From assembly GCA_028281525.1 (NCBI GenBank), contig JANQJR010000041.1:124001-188000 (forward strand): DNA of 64,000 bases, written 5' to 3'. The notes beneath the pieces were generated by a model that saw only the letters and a program-made list of their open reading frames with translations, ran no database searches and was not told the origin of the DNA. This document shows, one piece after another, positions 7,738-16,840 of this stretch. How positions within the stretch are numbered: position 1 is the first letter of the stretch; each line of letters starts with the position of its first letter. The stretch comes from Magnetovibrio sp. GTDB taxonomy: Bacteria > Pseudomonadota > Alphaproteobacteria > Rhodospirillales > Magnetovibrionaceae. A program made the position numbers and the translations under genes.

Positions 7738-8745
7738 GTGCCCAAACGCAACGCCCAACGCCTGACCCAAGAGGTCGTGGACGCCATCGAAGCGTACCCG
7801 GACAAGGAAGGCTGGTTCCCCGACAACCGTTTCGAAGGCTTCGGCGTGCGCACCCGGCCCAGCGGCACCATCACCTACGAGCTGCGCTGGCGCGACGGCA
7901 CCCAGCAAAAGCGCCACAAAATTTGCCGCACCTCGGAAAAGACCCTGGACGATGTGCTGGAACTGCTCCGCGGCGAAGAGATCGCCCAGAAAATCCGCCC
8001 CATCGGCGCGGACGTGTCCAACCGCCGCGTCGCGGACGCCGCCGAAGCGACCCTCGCGGACGTCTACCAGGACTTGATGGACGAACTGTTGGCGAAGGGC
8101 CGCAGCGACGGCTACATCAACGAAACCGCCCGGCTGTGGTTCCAATACCTGCGCCTGCCCTTGGGCGATGAATTGATCCAAGACGTCACCCGCGAAGCGC
8201 TGGAGACGTTCCTCAAGGACCTAGAAGACTACCCCAGCGAAGCCAACCAGGTGCGCGCGGTGGTCACGCGCCTGTTCAAGCTGGCGGTGAAGCTCGACTA
8301 CCGCGCCGACAACCCCGCCATCAATCTGTTCAAGTTCCCCAAGCCACAACGCGGCACCGTGCTGAGCACGGACCAAAAAGCCCACATCCTGGAACACGGC
8401 GGTGCGTTCGTCAGCGCCGAAGCGTTCGAGCGCATCTGCGTGCTGATGAACACCGGCCTGCGTCCGGGCGATTTGGAACGCATGCGTTGGGACGCCATCG
8501 ACCTGCAAAGCGGAACCTGGTCCAAACCCGTAGGCCGCAGCGAAGACGCCCCGGTGCGCGAGATTCCCTTACCCAGCGTCGCCGTGAAGATTCTCACCCG
8601 GCGGCGCGACGCCGGATATGCGGAGCCGTTCTCGCCCTTTTCCATCCGCCGCGCCTGGGTGCGCCTGAAACACGAATTCAGCCTGCCCGAAGACGCGAAA
8701 CCCTACGCCGTCGAAGCTTCCGGGGACACATCCGCCGCCTCGTAG
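7738..8745 (+). pseudogene. Tyrosine recombinase (integrase), truncated before its catalytic C-terminus
   Basis: A phage-type integrase that would join and excise mobile DNA by a tyrosine mechanism. The N-terminal arm-binding and core-binding regions are present (FGVRTRPSGTITYELRWRDG; LADVYQDLMDELLAKGRSDG), and the first catalytic arginine lies in LMNTGLRPGDLERMRWDAID. The family pattern then expects PYDLRHSFAT with the His-x-x-Arg box and a final tyrosine. Here the frame reads KPYAVEAS and stops 13 residues after PY. Those last codons are antisense to the end of modC, so the gene was cut at a junction near 8703. GTG at 7738 has GAGGA 8 bases upstream; a TTG at 7711 is an alternative. Confidence 0.85.
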
Positions 8746-9899
8746 ACCCCGCCGACCATGGCCAGCGACTTGATCTGGGCATAGACCTGCTCGCCGGGCT
8801 GGAAATTCAGCCGGTCCCAAGATTTGCGCGTCACCCGCGCGAGGACCCGCTGCGCGCCGCCCGCCAGTTCCAGCACCACGTTGAGCTGGCCGAAGTCGAC
8901 CGCCCGCATGTCGGCGATGGACACGGGCAGAATGTTGGTGATGGTGCTGGCAGGCTCACGCGTGCGGGTGAGCGAGACATCGCTGGCACCGATCTGCACG
9001 CGGCGGACCTGTCCAACGCCGCCCAGGTTGCCCGGAACGCTGAGCACGCCGCCCGGCACCTCCAGCTCGGTCAGGCCATAGACCGCATCAAAGCCCAGGA
9101 TGCGCGCGTCCAGCACCGTCGCGGCGTCGCGCGTCGCGGCGAACGGCAAGGACAAATCGGACAGCAACGTCGCTACAGGACCGGCGGCGCGCACGCGGCC
9201 TTGTTCCATCAAGATCATGTGGTCCGCCAGGCGTTCGACCTCCGCCAAATCGTGGCTGACATAGACCACCGGGATCGACAGGCGCGCGTGCAGCCGTTCC
9301 AGATACGGCAAAATTTCATCCTTGTTGAAGCGGTCCAACGCCGACAGCGGCTCGTCCATCAACAGCAATTCGGGCTGGGACAACAGCGCCCGGCCGATGG
9401 CGACGCGCTGGCGCTCGCCTCCCGAAAGCTTATCGGGCGGGCGCCCGAGCATGGCCGCAATGCCCAACAGGTCAACCAACTCGTCGAAAGCCACGGCGTT
9501 GGTTCCGTTTTGATCGGCTTTCTTGGTGGCTTTGGCCGCGCGCTTGGCCCCGAACAGCAGATTTTCGCGCACCGACAAATGGGGAAACAGGCTGGCTTCT
9601 TGAAAGACATAGCCGATGGGACGCTTGTGCGGCGGCACGAAGTGGGGACCGTATTGCCACACCTGGCGGTCGAAGCGGAGCGAGCCGCCCGCCACACGCT
9701 CCAACCCCGCCAAGCATCTCAGCACCGTGGTCTTGCCGCATCCGGACGGGCCGAACAGCGCCGTGACCCCGCTGGCGGGAACATGAAAATTCGCGGCCAG
9801 TTGGAAATCCCCGATCGGACCTTCGAAAAAAGCATCCAGGCCAATCGGCGCTTTGCGCGCCGGAGGACTTTCTGGTGGGTTGGGTTTCGGCGGGCTCAC
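8703..9899 (-). CDS. modC: Molybdate ABC transporter, ATP-binding protein ModC
   Basis: A 398-residue ATPase that energises molybdate import. Walker [10 protein letters not shown] is at about 50-58, the Q-loop in [15 protein letters not shown], the signature LSGGERQRV at about 158-166 and Walker [13 protein letters not shown]. The C-terminal third is the molybdate-binding MOP/TOBE domain expected of ModC. It is the last gene of modE-modA-modB-modC and overlaps modB by 4 bases. Its 3' end runs 43 bases into the truncated integrase from the opposite direction. The N-terminus is a little proline-rich ([14 protein letters not shown]). Confidence 0.95.
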   Translation of the reverse strand: MSPPKPNPPESPPARKAPIGLDAFFEGPIGDFQLAANFHVPASGVTALFGPSGCGKTTVLRCLAGLERVAGGSLRFDRQVWQYGPHFVPPHKRPIGYVFQEASLFPHLSVRENLLFGAKRAAKATKKADQNGTNAVAFDELVDLLGIAAMLGRPPDKLSGGERQRVAIGRALLSQPELLLMDEPLSALDRFNKDEILPYLERLHARLSIPVVYVSHDLAEVERLADHMILMEQGRVRAAGPVATLLSDLSLPFAATRDAATVLDARILGFDAVYGLTELEVPGGVLSVPGNLGGVGQVRRVQIGASDVSLTRTREPASTITNILPVSIADMRAVDFGQLNVVLELAGGAQRVLARVTRKSWDRLNFQPGEQVYAQIKSLAMVGGVYEAADVSPEASTA

Positions 9900-10561
9900 C
9901 GGATGCGCGCCTCCCAGCGTTTCTGGCTGACGGTCATCAGCCAGATCAAGGCAAACGCGCCCACCACCATGCCGCCCGACAAAATGTGCGCCTCGGCATA
10001 TTCCAGGGATTCCACGTGGTCGTAAATCGCCACGGACAGCACCTTGGTCTCACCGGGGATGTTGCCGCCCAGCATCAAAATCACACCGAACTCCCCCACC
10101 GTGTGGGCGAAGGTCAGCACCGTGCCACTGAGAAAACCTGGCCGCGCCAACGGCAACGCCACGGATACGAATGTGTCCCACGGGCTGGCGCGCAAAGTCG
10201 CCGCAACCTCCAGCGGACGCTCACCCAATGCTTCAAAGGCGTTGCGCACCGGCTGCACCATGAACGGCAGGGAGTAGATCACCGAACCGATCACCAAGCC
10301 GGTGAACGTGAACGGCAGGGTGGTGCCGAACAGGCGCTGCACCGGGGCACCGATGGGCCCGTCGGGGCTCAACGCCAACAGCAAATAAAAGCCCAAAACG
10401 GTCGGCGGCAACACCAATGGCAACGTCACCACCGCACCAACAAACTCCTTCCACTTGGCCTTTGAGCGCGCCAGCCACCACGCCAACGGCGTCGCCACCA
10501 CCAGCAAGATCAGCGTGGTCACGCCCGCAAGTTTGAGGGTGAGGAATACCGCCTCCGCCAT
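9896..10561 (-). CDS. modB: Molybdate ABC transporter permease ModB
   Basis: A 221-residue inner membrane permease with about five membrane helices, including [20 protein letters not shown] and [18 protein letters not shown]. The cytoplasmic coupling loop [20 protein letters not shown] matches the EAA motif of binding-protein-dependent importers. The end ([19 protein letters not shown]) is typical of ModB. It follows modA by 3 bases and overlaps modC by 4 bases, so the three are one unit. Confidence 0.95.
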   Translation of the reverse strand: MAEAVFLTLKLAGVTTLILLVVATPLAWWLARSKAKWKEFVGAVVTLPLVLPPTVLGFYLLLALSPDGPIGAPVQRLFGTTLPFTFTGLVIGSVIYSLPFMVQPVRNAFEALGERPLEVAATLRASPWDTFVSVALPLARPGFLSGTVLTFAHTVGEFGVILMLGGNIPGETKVLSVAIYDHVESLEYAEAHILSGGMVVGAFALIWLMTVSQKRWEARIR

Positions 10562-10564
10562 GGA

Positions 10565-11359
10565 TCAGCTTTCCGCGCCCAGGGTCGCGCCAAGGGTCGC
10601 ACTGGAGGCAACCGCGTAGCCGTACGCCCGGATGATGCTCATCGCTTCCGGGGTCTTCAGAAACGCGAGGAACGCGCGGGTGGCGGGATTGTCTTGGCCG
10701 CGCGGCAACAAGATCGCCTGCTGGGCGATGGGCTGGTAAAGGTCGGGCGCGACCGGCCATGTGGACCCACCGACATCCAACGCCACCTGGGCCTGGGCGA
10801 TGAAACCCAAATCCGCCGCACCGGTGGAGACGAACTGGTGCGTCTGGGCGATGCTGTCGCCGCGCACCAGTTTGGTCTTTGCGCCCTTTAGCAGTTCCAG
10901 ATTCTGCAGAGCCTGCAGCGCGGCGACGCCGTAAGGCGCGGTCTTGGGATTGGCGATGGCAAGCTTGTTGTAGGTTCCCGCCGTCAAAAGCGCCTGGGGA
11001 TCGACCCCGGTTTTGGATGACCACAGCACGATTTGGCCCAGGGCATAGGTAAAGCGCGTGCCCGCCACGCCTTTGCTGTCCTGTTCTAATTTTTCAGGTC
11101 GCGCTTGATCGGCGGACAAGAACGCATCGAAGGGCGCGCCCTTGATGATTTGCGCATAGAGTTTACCGGTGGAGCCGAAGCTCAGCACCAAGTCGTAACC
11201 GCTGGCGGCCTCAAAAGCCCTTTCGATGTCTTTGGCGGCGGCGGTAAAGTTGGCCGCCACCGCGATGGTGGTGGTTCCCGCCTGCACCGGCAGGGCGGCG
11301 ATGCTCAGCAGAAGGATTGCGGCAAGTCGTTTGAAGATCGGGGGCATGGTTTTTTCCAC
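10565..11359 (-). CDS. modA: Molybdate-binding periplasmic protein ModA
   Basis: A 264-residue periplasmic receptor that captures molybdate or tungstate for ModBC. A signal peptide (IFKRLAAILLLSIAALPVQA) is followed by the mature start TTTIAVAANFTAAAKDIERA. The ligand loop region SFGSTGKLYAQIIKGAPFD and the hinge FVSTGAADLGFIAQAQVAL are characteristic. A second ATG four codons in (MPPIFKRL) may be the real start. It lies 24 bases after modE and 3 bases before modB. Confidence 0.95.
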   Translation of the reverse strand: MEKTMPPIFKRLAAILLLSIAALPVQAGTTTIAVAANFTAAAKDIERAFEAASGYDLVLSFGSTGKLYAQIIKGAPFDAFLSADQARPEKLEQDSKGVAGTRFTYALGQIVLWSSKTGVDPQALLTAGTYNKLAIANPKTAPYGVAALQALQNLELLKGAKTKLVRGDSIAQTHQFVSTGAADLGFIAQAQVALDVGGSTWPVAPDLYQPIAQQAILLPRGQDNPATRAFLAFLKTPEAMSIIRAYGYAVASSATLGATLGAES

Positions 11360-11383
11360 TTATTTGGCCTTTATCCTGGGACC

Positions 11384-12184
11384 TTAATCCACGGCGACGA
11401 TGACGTGGGACGCCTTGACGCAGCACATCACCGCCGTGCCCGGCGTCAGGCCCAAGTCGTCGACACTGTCGCGGGTGACGATGGCGTTCAGCGATTTGCC
11501 GCCGCCGATGTCCACCGTAACTTCGTTGTTCACCTGGCCGTCCGTGACGCGAGAAACGCGGCCGGGGATTTGGTTGCGCGCCGAAAGTTTCAAGCCCGGC
11601 CCCGCTGTGGCGAGCATGACGAAACTGGACTTGATCAGAGCGATGGCCTCACCGCCCACCTGCAAATCCAAATCCTTGAGGCTTTGTTCGGTGACGATGG
11701 CGTAAAGGGTGACGCCTTCGGAAACGTCGAGGGCGATTTCGGCGTTGACGTGGCCAGGCGTGATGGCGGCCACGCGGGCGCGCAACATGTTGCGGGCGCT
11801 GGTGCGCATGAACAGACCTTTCAAGATATCAGGGGCTTCTTCGGCGCTTTGCCTCAGGGCCGCCATAACGCGCTCCAGTTCCGTCTGGACCTGATGAAAG
11901 ACGCGGATCACGCGCTGCCCATCCGGGGTGATCAACGTTTCGCCACCGTGCTTGCCGCCGGCCTGGGTCACGGCCACCGGGTGAGGCAGCATGTTGTTCA
12001 TGGTTTTGATCACATCCCACGCGCCTCTGTAGCTGAGCCCCAATTCCTTTGCGGCGGTGCTGAGCGAGCCGGAACGCTGAATCGCTTCCAGCAGCGCGAT
12101 GCGCTCCGCACCGACGCGGGACTTGCCCTGGACCAGGAAGGACAGGGCGGCTTGCGCATCCGGGGCGGGTTCGGTCATGCTCAT
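11384..12184 (-). CDS. modE: Molybdate-responsive regulator ModE
   Basis: A 266-residue transcription factor that represses molybdate uptake genes when molybdate is bound. The N-terminal winged HTH has LLEAIQRSGSLSTAAKELGL and SYRGAWDVIKTMNN, as in ModE/LysR-like domains. Two tandem molybdate-binding MOP domains follow (TSARNMLRARVAAITPGHVN; LSARNQIPGRVSRVTDGQVN). It is the first gene of the mod operon, and a perfect inverted repeat resembling ModE boxes lies 17 bases upstream of its start, implying autoregulation of the whole operon. Two adjacent ATGs (12184, 12178) are possible starts. Confidence 0.93.
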   Translation of the reverse strand: MSMTEPAPDAQAALSFLVQGKSRVGAERIALLEAIQRSGSLSTAAKELGLSYRGAWDVIKTMNNMLPHPVAVTQAGGKHGGETLITPDGQRVIRVFHQVQTELERVMAALRQSAEEAPDILKGLFMRTSARNMLRARVAAITPGHVNAEIALDVSEGVTLYAIVTEQSLKDLDLQVGGEAIALIKSSFVMLATAGPGLKLSARNQIPGRVSRVTDGQVNNEVTVDIGGGKSLNAIVTRDSVDDLGLTPGTAVMCCVKASHVIVAVD

Positions 12185-12200
12185 CGTTTGGTCTCCATCC

Positions 12201-12225
12201 CGTTATGAATGTCGGGTTCATAACG
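12201..12225. promoter_or_regulatory. ModE-box-like operator
   Basis: A perfect 9-base inverted repeat, CGTTATGAA and TTCATAACG, separated by 7 bases. The known ModE site consists of CGTTATAT-type half sites with a similar spacer, so this fits in sequence, geometry and position directly ahead of modE. Binding of molybdate-loaded ModE here would repress modE-modA-modB-modC (inference). Confidence 0.75.
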
Positions 12226-12375
12226 CAGGCCGGTATCGGCCCAAGAGACAAAGCAACCGCCGTGCCAGATCCTTAATTCATTGATCTAAAAAGAAACACT
12301 TGCGTTGCGCCAAAAGCTCAAGCGTCGCCCAGCGTCACAATTGTCGCAATCCGGACAAATGCGGGAAAACGGCGG

Positions 12376-13797
12376 TCAGTCGAGTAGGCCGCGCGGAATA
12401 TCGATCCAGAACTTGGTGCCAACGCCAATTTCACTTTGGAAATTGATGCGTCCTCCCATCAGTTCGATCAGGTCTTTGGTGATGGACAACCCGATGCCAT
12501 GGCCTTCGGTCAGCTTCGCGGTGCTGCTGTCACGCGCAAAGTTGCTGAAGACTTGATCCTTGAAATCGTCGGGGATACCCACGCCGGTGTCCTGAACCGA
12601 AATGCGTATGTAGGACTCTTCGACGATTTCGCAGGTGATGTTCACGCTCCCGCCCGGTTTGTTGTACTTCACCGCGTTGGACAGAAGGTTGATCAGCACT
12701 TGGCGCAGCCGTCCGGGGTCGGCGTTCACCAGCAGGTCTGGGTCGCACAGGCACGCCATGCCAAGCGTAACGTTGTGGTCTTCGGCCTGGCTTGCGATCA
12801 GTTGGGTGCAGTCTTCCACCACCTCGCGGATGGAAACGTTCTCCGGCTGGATGGTCAATTCGCCGGTTTCGATCTTGGCCAAGTCCAAGATGTCGTTGAT
12901 CAGGCCCAGAAGATGGCGGCCGCTATCGACGATATGCAGGGTGTAATCTTGTTGTTGTGCGCTCATATCTTCGGGCGTGTAGCGCATGAACTCGCCGAAC
13001 CCGATGATGGCGTTCAAGGGCGTGCGTAATTCGTGGGACATGTGGGCCAAAAACTCCGACTTGGCGTTGTTGGCCCGTTCCGCTTGCTCCTTCGCCGCTG
13101 CCAACTCGGCGGTGCGTTTTTCGACGCGATCTTCAAGCTCCCGATTGAGACGGCGCAGCTTGTTCTCCAATTCGATCCGCTCGGTGATGTCGAAAAAAAC
13201 GCAGATGGCTTTATGCGCGTCCGCTTCCTTGGTTTGCAAGGGCGTCACGGTCACATGATAGACGCGGCCGTGAATCGTCACGTCCAGCTTGTCGCCGGCG
13301 CCGCCGCTATCGAACATGCCATGCAGACGCTCGCGTACGGCTCCCTGGACCTCATCCTGCCCGGCCCCTGGCGACCTCAGCAACGCGCACATTTCCTGAC
13401 CCACCAGGCCCGTGTTATTGGCGAACAAAACCTCCCGGGCCAATTGATTGAGTTCCTGGATCACCATATTGTCGTCGACCACCACGATGGCCGCACCGGC
13501 GGCTTCGACCACGGCATGGATTTCATCGCGGGCGCGTTCCAACTTGGCATTGATTTCCTGTTGATGCTCGAGCACCTGCTCGAAGGACTGCGCGACGATG
13601 CCAATGGGGTCCAAGTTGATCAGCGTGTCGTCATCGAGCTCCTCGGGCTTGAGCGGCAAGGTGCCCATCACGCCCAACAGTTGGTCGACCTTGTCGCGGA
13701 CATACCCGATCGCAGCGCTGTCGCCGGCGCGGTCGCGGGGACGGTCAAAATCCGTCCCATCGATAAACTTCGATGCTTTTTCCACGTCCTGGCTCAT
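12376..13797 (-). CDS. Soluble PAS-domain sensor histidine kinase
   Basis: A 473-residue histidine kinase with no membrane segment. An N-terminal helical region is followed by a PAS domain ([20 protein letters not shown] to [14 protein letters not shown]), a coiled coil ([20 protein letters not shown]), HisKA with the phospho-acceptor histidine in [20 protein letters not shown], and HATPase with N box [21 protein letters not shown] and GHGIGLSIT. It lacks its own receiver, so its response regulator is elsewhere. It lies 24 bases after the TusA-like gene on the same strand, which suggests that it senses sulfur or redox state in the thiosulfate-uptake operon (inference). Confidence 0.88.
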   Translation of the reverse strand: MSQDVEKASKFIDGTDFDRPRDRAGDSAAIGYVRDKVDQLLGVMGTLPLKPEELDDDTLINLDPIGIVAQSFEQVLEHQQEINAKLERARDEIHAVVEAAGAAIVVVDDNMVIQELNQLAREVLFANNTGLVGQEMCALLRSPGAGQDEVQGAVRERLHGMFDSGGAGDKLDVTIHGRVYHVTVTPLQTKEADAHKAICVFFDITERIELENKLRRLNRELEDRVEKRTAELAAAKEQAERANNAKSEFLAHMSHELRTPLNAIIGFGEFMRYTPEDMSAQQQDYTLHIVDSGRHLLGLINDILDLAKIETGELTIQPENVSIREVVEDCTQLIASQAEDHNVTLGMACLCDPDLLVNADPGRLRQVLINLLSNAVKYNKPGGSVNITCEIVEESYIRISVQDTGVGIPDDFKDQVFSNFARDSSTAKLTEGHGIGLSITKDLIELMGGRINFQSEIGVGTKFWIDIPRGLLD

Positions 13798-13821
13798 GGG
13801 GTTTTTGACCTTTGCCGCCGC

Positions 13822-14100
13822 TCACTTGCGAATTTCGATGCAGTAGTAACCACCGATCTTTTCGATCGCCGTTTGATAACCCATGTTGCCCACGGATTCC
13901 GGGATGGTGTTGGTGGCCTGGCGGTTGTCGGTCAAGATGTGAAGAACCTCCTCCCCGCTTTTCAGTCTGGCCTGACGTTGGTTGACCTCTTTGAGCGCGA
14001 TCAACAGACACGACGGGCAAATCTGCCCACGGATATCGATCTCAAGGACCTGTGCGACATCCGAGGCCTGTGCCACCATTGTGGTATCCGTAGAATTCAC
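13822..14100 (-). CDS. TusA-family sulfur carrier with a CPxC motif (TsuB/YeeD-like)
   Basis: A 92-residue TusA/SirA/YeeD-fold protein. After a short leader it reads LEIDIRGQICPSCLLIALKE; the cysteine of the CPxP-type motif is present, but the second proline is replaced by cysteine (CPSC). Members beside YeeE/TsuA are thought to take thiosulfate or its sulfane sulfur from the importer. It starts with GTG overlapping the importer stop by 4 bases (GTGA), with GAGGA just upstream; an ATG seven codons later is the alternative. The last residues are YYCIEIRK, with a third cysteine. Confidence 0.85.
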   Translation of the reverse strand: MNSTDTTMVAQASDVAQVLEIDIRGQICPSCLLIALKEVNQRQARLKSGEEVLHILTDNRQATNTIPESVGNMGYQTAIEKIGGYYCIEIRK

Positions 14101-15215
14101 GCCGTCCTCACCACATATCTCGCCAGGATCACGCTCCCGATCCAAGTCCCCGGCAACAACCCGATCACGTACAATACGCTTTGGCCCGCCAAGATGGGCA
14201 CGCCGCCCCACAGGTGCCACACATTGCACGCCGGCACCATCCGCGCCGCCAGTCCGAGCAAAATGCCGCCGATCAAGACGGAGACGTATTGACGCGCGGG
14301 CACGCGGTAGCGCAGTTTCCATTCCCCGAGCTTCACGGCGGAAACCATCGCCCCGAATATTATACCACCAACCAGGGGATATTGGATCGCCGCCACCGCA
14401 TCCAACGCCGGGCCCGCGCCGCCGGTGATGACCGTATCGCCGAAAGGCGGCACGTATTTGAGGCCTTGCGCCTGAAAATAGGAAAGCGATGCCACGTGGT
14501 CCGGCGCGAACCAGCTTTGCACCGTCGCGCCCAGCTTGGCGTACGATGTGGTGATGCCGAGCGGCATGCCCACCACGATGTAAGAAGCCAACCCGACCCC
14601 CGCCAGCAAAACCGCGGTCATCCACGGCTGGATGTAACCCTCGGCATAAGACGGCATCACCAGCGCGCCTTGCCGGGCCCATCGCCACACCAGCCATCCG
14701 CCCGCCGCCAGAACCGGGACAATCAAAGCATACGGGCTTAGACCCAGCGCTTGCGGGATGGTCTTGCCCGGCCCGAACACGGCCAACTGCTGGGTCAATG
14801 CCGACCAGGCGGGGTGAATTTGCGCGTAAAATGCGCTGCCCGCAAGGAGCCCCACAAAAGCCACCGCGCTGAGCATCGAGCCTGCCCCCATCTTATAGAG
14901 CGTGCCCACCACGCATCCCCCCGCAAGCACCATACCAATGCCGAACAGCACGCCGCCGAGAATGTTGGTCAGCGACATCGCGCCCAACAGTGGGAAAGGA
15001 TAGTGCGCTATGAGGCCCAGCACCTTGGCGACGTGGAACAACGCCATGGAAGCCACCACCATGAACACCAAAACGCGCAGCATGCGCGCATCCTTGAACA
15101 GGAAAAAATCGCGAAACATACCGGTGACGCAAAAGTCGGAGCGGTGCATGAGAAAGCCTGCGCTCAAACCGCACAGCAACGACGTCAAAATGATTGGGGC
15201 GTAGTCCGCCTGCAT
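14097..15215 (-). CDS. YeeE/YedE-type thiosulfate importer (TsuA-like)
   Basis: A 372-residue multi-pass membrane protein of the YeeE/YedE family, whose studied member TsuA imports thiosulfate. Conserved cysteine segments are seen: MHRSDFCVTGMFRDFFLF, LAGGCVVGTLYKMGAGSM and a late VPACNVWHLWGG. In TsuA, three such cysteines line the substrate path. About nine helices are visible. It is the first gene of an operon with the TusA-like protein and a sensor kinase. The sequence just before its ATG is an unusual AT-rich run of AATAAC repeats. Confidence 0.88.
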   Translation of the reverse strand: MQADYAPIILTSLLCGLSAGFLMHRSDFCVTGMFRDFFLFKDARMLRVLVFMVVASMALFHVAKVLGLIAHYPFPLLGAMSLTNILGGVLFGIGMVLAGGCVVGTLYKMGAGSMLSAVAFVGLLAGSAFYAQIHPAWSALTQQLAVFGPGKTIPQALGLSPYALIVPVLAAGGWLVWRWARQGALVMPSYAEGYIQPWMTAVLLAGVGLASYIVVGMPLGITTSYAKLGATVQSWFAPDHVASLSYFQAQGLKYVPPFGDTVITGGAGPALDAVAAIQYPLVGGIIFGAMVSAVKLGEWKLRYRVPARQYVSVLIGGILLGLAARMVPACNVWHLWGGVPILAGQSVLYVIGLLPGTWIGSVILARYVVRTA

Positions 15216-15265
15216 GCTGTTTCTTTTATTATTGTTATTGTTATTTCACACTGCCTTAGGTGCGT

Positions 15266-15294
15266 ATAGTAGTCGCTTTGGATGGTATCCGCAA
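15266..15294 (-). promoter_or_regulatory. Possible sigma-70-like promoter of the thiosulfate operon
   Basis: Reading the minus strand, TTGCGG (15289-15294) and TACTAT (15266-15271) are separated by 17 bases and lie about 50 bases ahead of the yeeE-like start. Each hexamer matches the consensus only partly, so this is a tentative call. Confidence 0.35.
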
Positions 15295-15378
15295 CGCGCT
15301 ATTAATTACGAAATTTATCTGTGAATACGGGCGCGCGATACGGACTTTCGCACAAAGAACGCATGGTATGGGAAATGT

Positions 15379-16206
15379 TCAGAGAACGATTTCCATGCCT
15401 TCCTTGGCGCCGAAGACCCTGTCCCATTCGGCGCGGGCGGCGTCTTCCATGGATTTGACTTGGTCATCGTTGTAGTCGGGAGAATAGTGGTACATGGCCA
15501 TGCGTTTCGCCCCCGCCATGCGGCACAGCCGCACCCCTTCGTTCCATGACGAATGGCCCCAACCGATCTTGCTCGGCAGGTCTTCTTCGGTGTAGGTGCT
15601 GTCGTAGATCACCAGATCCGCGTCCGTCATCATCTCCACCAGGCCGGCATCCGTTTGGCCGGGGGTGTGCTCGGTGTCGGTGGCGTAGACCAAAACCTTG
15701 CCGTCCGCTTCGATACGGTAACAGGTGCTGCTCGCCGGATGGGTCAGCATATGGGTTTTGACATGCACGCCGTCGAACAAGTCGAAGGCATCGCCGGGGT
15801 GAAACCCCCGGCAGTCCAGGGTCGAAGGCAGGTGTTCATACTGCACCGGGTGCAGGTTTTCCGCGAGCTGCTTTCGGATCAAGTCTTCCACGCTCAGCCC
15901 GTTGTAATTGAGCGCCGCGTGGACCTCCACGCGATGTTCGGGAATGTAGATGTGCTTGAAATAATTGAAGCCGCCGATGTGGTCGCTGTGAAAGTGGCTC
16001 ATCAACAGATAGACGTCGCGAATCCCGCGCTTGAGCAAGTCGTTGCCCAACCATGGCAGGCCGGTTCCGGCGTCTAAAATGATGGTCCGCCCCTGAATTT
16101 CAAGTTCGACGCACGACGTGTTGCCGCCGTATTCGAGAAAATCCGGATAAGCGCAGCTGACGCTGCCGCGGACCCCCCAAAATTTAATGCGCAAATGCGT
16201 CTCCAA
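15379..16206 (-). CDS. MBL-fold metallo-hydrolase
   Basis: A 275-residue metallo-beta-lactamase-fold hydrolase. The metal site motif HFHSDHIGG (HxHxDH) is at about residues 91-99. It begins IKFWGVRGSVSCAYP, continues with YGGNTSCVELEIQGRTIILD, and has a later YDSTYTEEDLPSKIGWGHSS segment carrying more metal ligands. This arrangement is seen in class II cyclic-nucleotide phosphodiesterase-like and RNase Z-like proteins of proteobacteria. The substrate is not known. It ends 163 bases from the yeeE-like gene and appears to be a separate unit. Confidence 0.82.
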   Translation of the reverse strand: METHLRIKFWGVRGSVSCAYPDFLEYGGNTSCVELEIQGRTIILDAGTGLPWLGNDLLKRGIRDVYLLMSHFHSDHIGGFNYFKHIYIPEHRVEVHAALNYNGLSVEDLIRKQLAENLHPVQYEHLPSTLDCRGFHPGDAFDLFDGVHVKTHMLTHPASSTCYRIEADGKVLVYATDTEHTPGQTDAGLVEMMTDADLVIYDSTYTEEDLPSKIGWGHSSWNEGVRLCRMAGAKRMAMYHYSPDYNDDQVKSMEDAARAEWDRVFGAKEGMEIVL

Positions 16207-16375
16207 TTCAGCCTGCGGGTTGGCGCCCCAAGCTACCCAACACTAGACCCCCACACCTTGATTCTCAACCGACAAACGCGCCAGACTGGTTTTCGGCAAC
16301 GCAGAATATCGTGTCATGAGACCCTGTGCGCGACTGCACCGGAAGGAAGCAATTTCAAGTTGAGGTATTGCGCCG

Positions 16376-16693
16376 ATGTTTTTCAAGAAACGCCCCGTCT
16401 TACACACACCGATGGACCATTTCCTCCACCGAGACACGTTGAGCAAGGATGAGCGCGCCGTTCTGGATGTGTATCTGACCGGAGTCGGTCACGCGCTCAC
16501 AGGGCTGAATACTGTGCGCAACGCCAACAACCAAGGGCCGGTCCTGGTCTTGGCCCAAGACCAGAGCCTTGAAGCAAAAGACATCGAACCCATCGTCGCA
16601 GATTTCCTAAAACAACGCCCCGACATGCAAAGCCAGACCCTAGAGCGCGATCGACTTAATCTTGGTCATTTTGTGAACAAGATTAAGTCGTGA
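16376..16693 (+). CDS. Hypothetical protein whose C-terminus runs into a repeat element
   Basis: A 105-residue protein of unknown function. The first ~88 residues (FFKKRPVLHTPMDHFLHRDT; LDVYLTGVGHALTGLNTVRN) are soluble and not recognised. The last ~17 residues (LERDRLNLGHFVNKIKS) and the stop codon are encoded by the 141-base hairpin repeat at 16640-16780, so the original 3' end was probably replaced or extended when the element arrived. GAGG lies about 10 bases before the ATG. It has no operon partner on the same strand. Confidence 0.55.
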   Translation: MFFKKRPVLHTPMDHFLHRDTLSKDERAVLDVYLTGVGHALTGLNTVRNANNQGPVLVLAQDQSLEAKDIEPIVADFLKQRPDMQSQTLERDRLNLGHFVNKIKS

Positions 16694-16780
16694 ATCGCCC
16701 TCTAAACATTTGATTAGAGACGGATTCACGTCTTAATTCGCATCGCTAAAGCGATTCAAATTAAGACGATCCGGCTCTAG
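16640..16780 (-). repeat. Triple-hairpin repeat element, full copy
   Basis: A 141-base element bounded by CTAGAGC/GCTCTAG inverted ends. On the minus strand it folds into three successive hairpins: CGTCTTAAT...ATTAAGACG with a GCTTTAGC tip, GTGAATC...GATTCAC enclosing TCTCTAA/TTAGAGG, and GACTTAATCTTG...CAAGATTAAGTC. The first two hairpins recur nearly unchanged at 51602-51691 and 52237-52327. It has no coding capacity of its own and resembles a MITE or REP-type element. Confidence 0.85.
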
Positions 16781-16840
16781 GGCTGTGCGCGGTGACGGCT
16801 CTGTTGCAGAAGTACCCGGGTTAAGCTTCGGGCTTACGCA

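Noticed and set aside
7591..8181. A 196-codon reverse frame across the 5' part of the integrase remnant
   Set aside because: Most of it is antisense to real integrase sequence. Only the last ~35 residues (7591-7690) look protein-like, too little to call a gene.
13033..14292. A 419-codon open frame on the forward strand opposite the sensor kinase and TusA-like genes
   Set aside because: It is antisense to genes with clear family motifs, has shadow-like composition rich in H, R and Q, and shows no recognisable domain.
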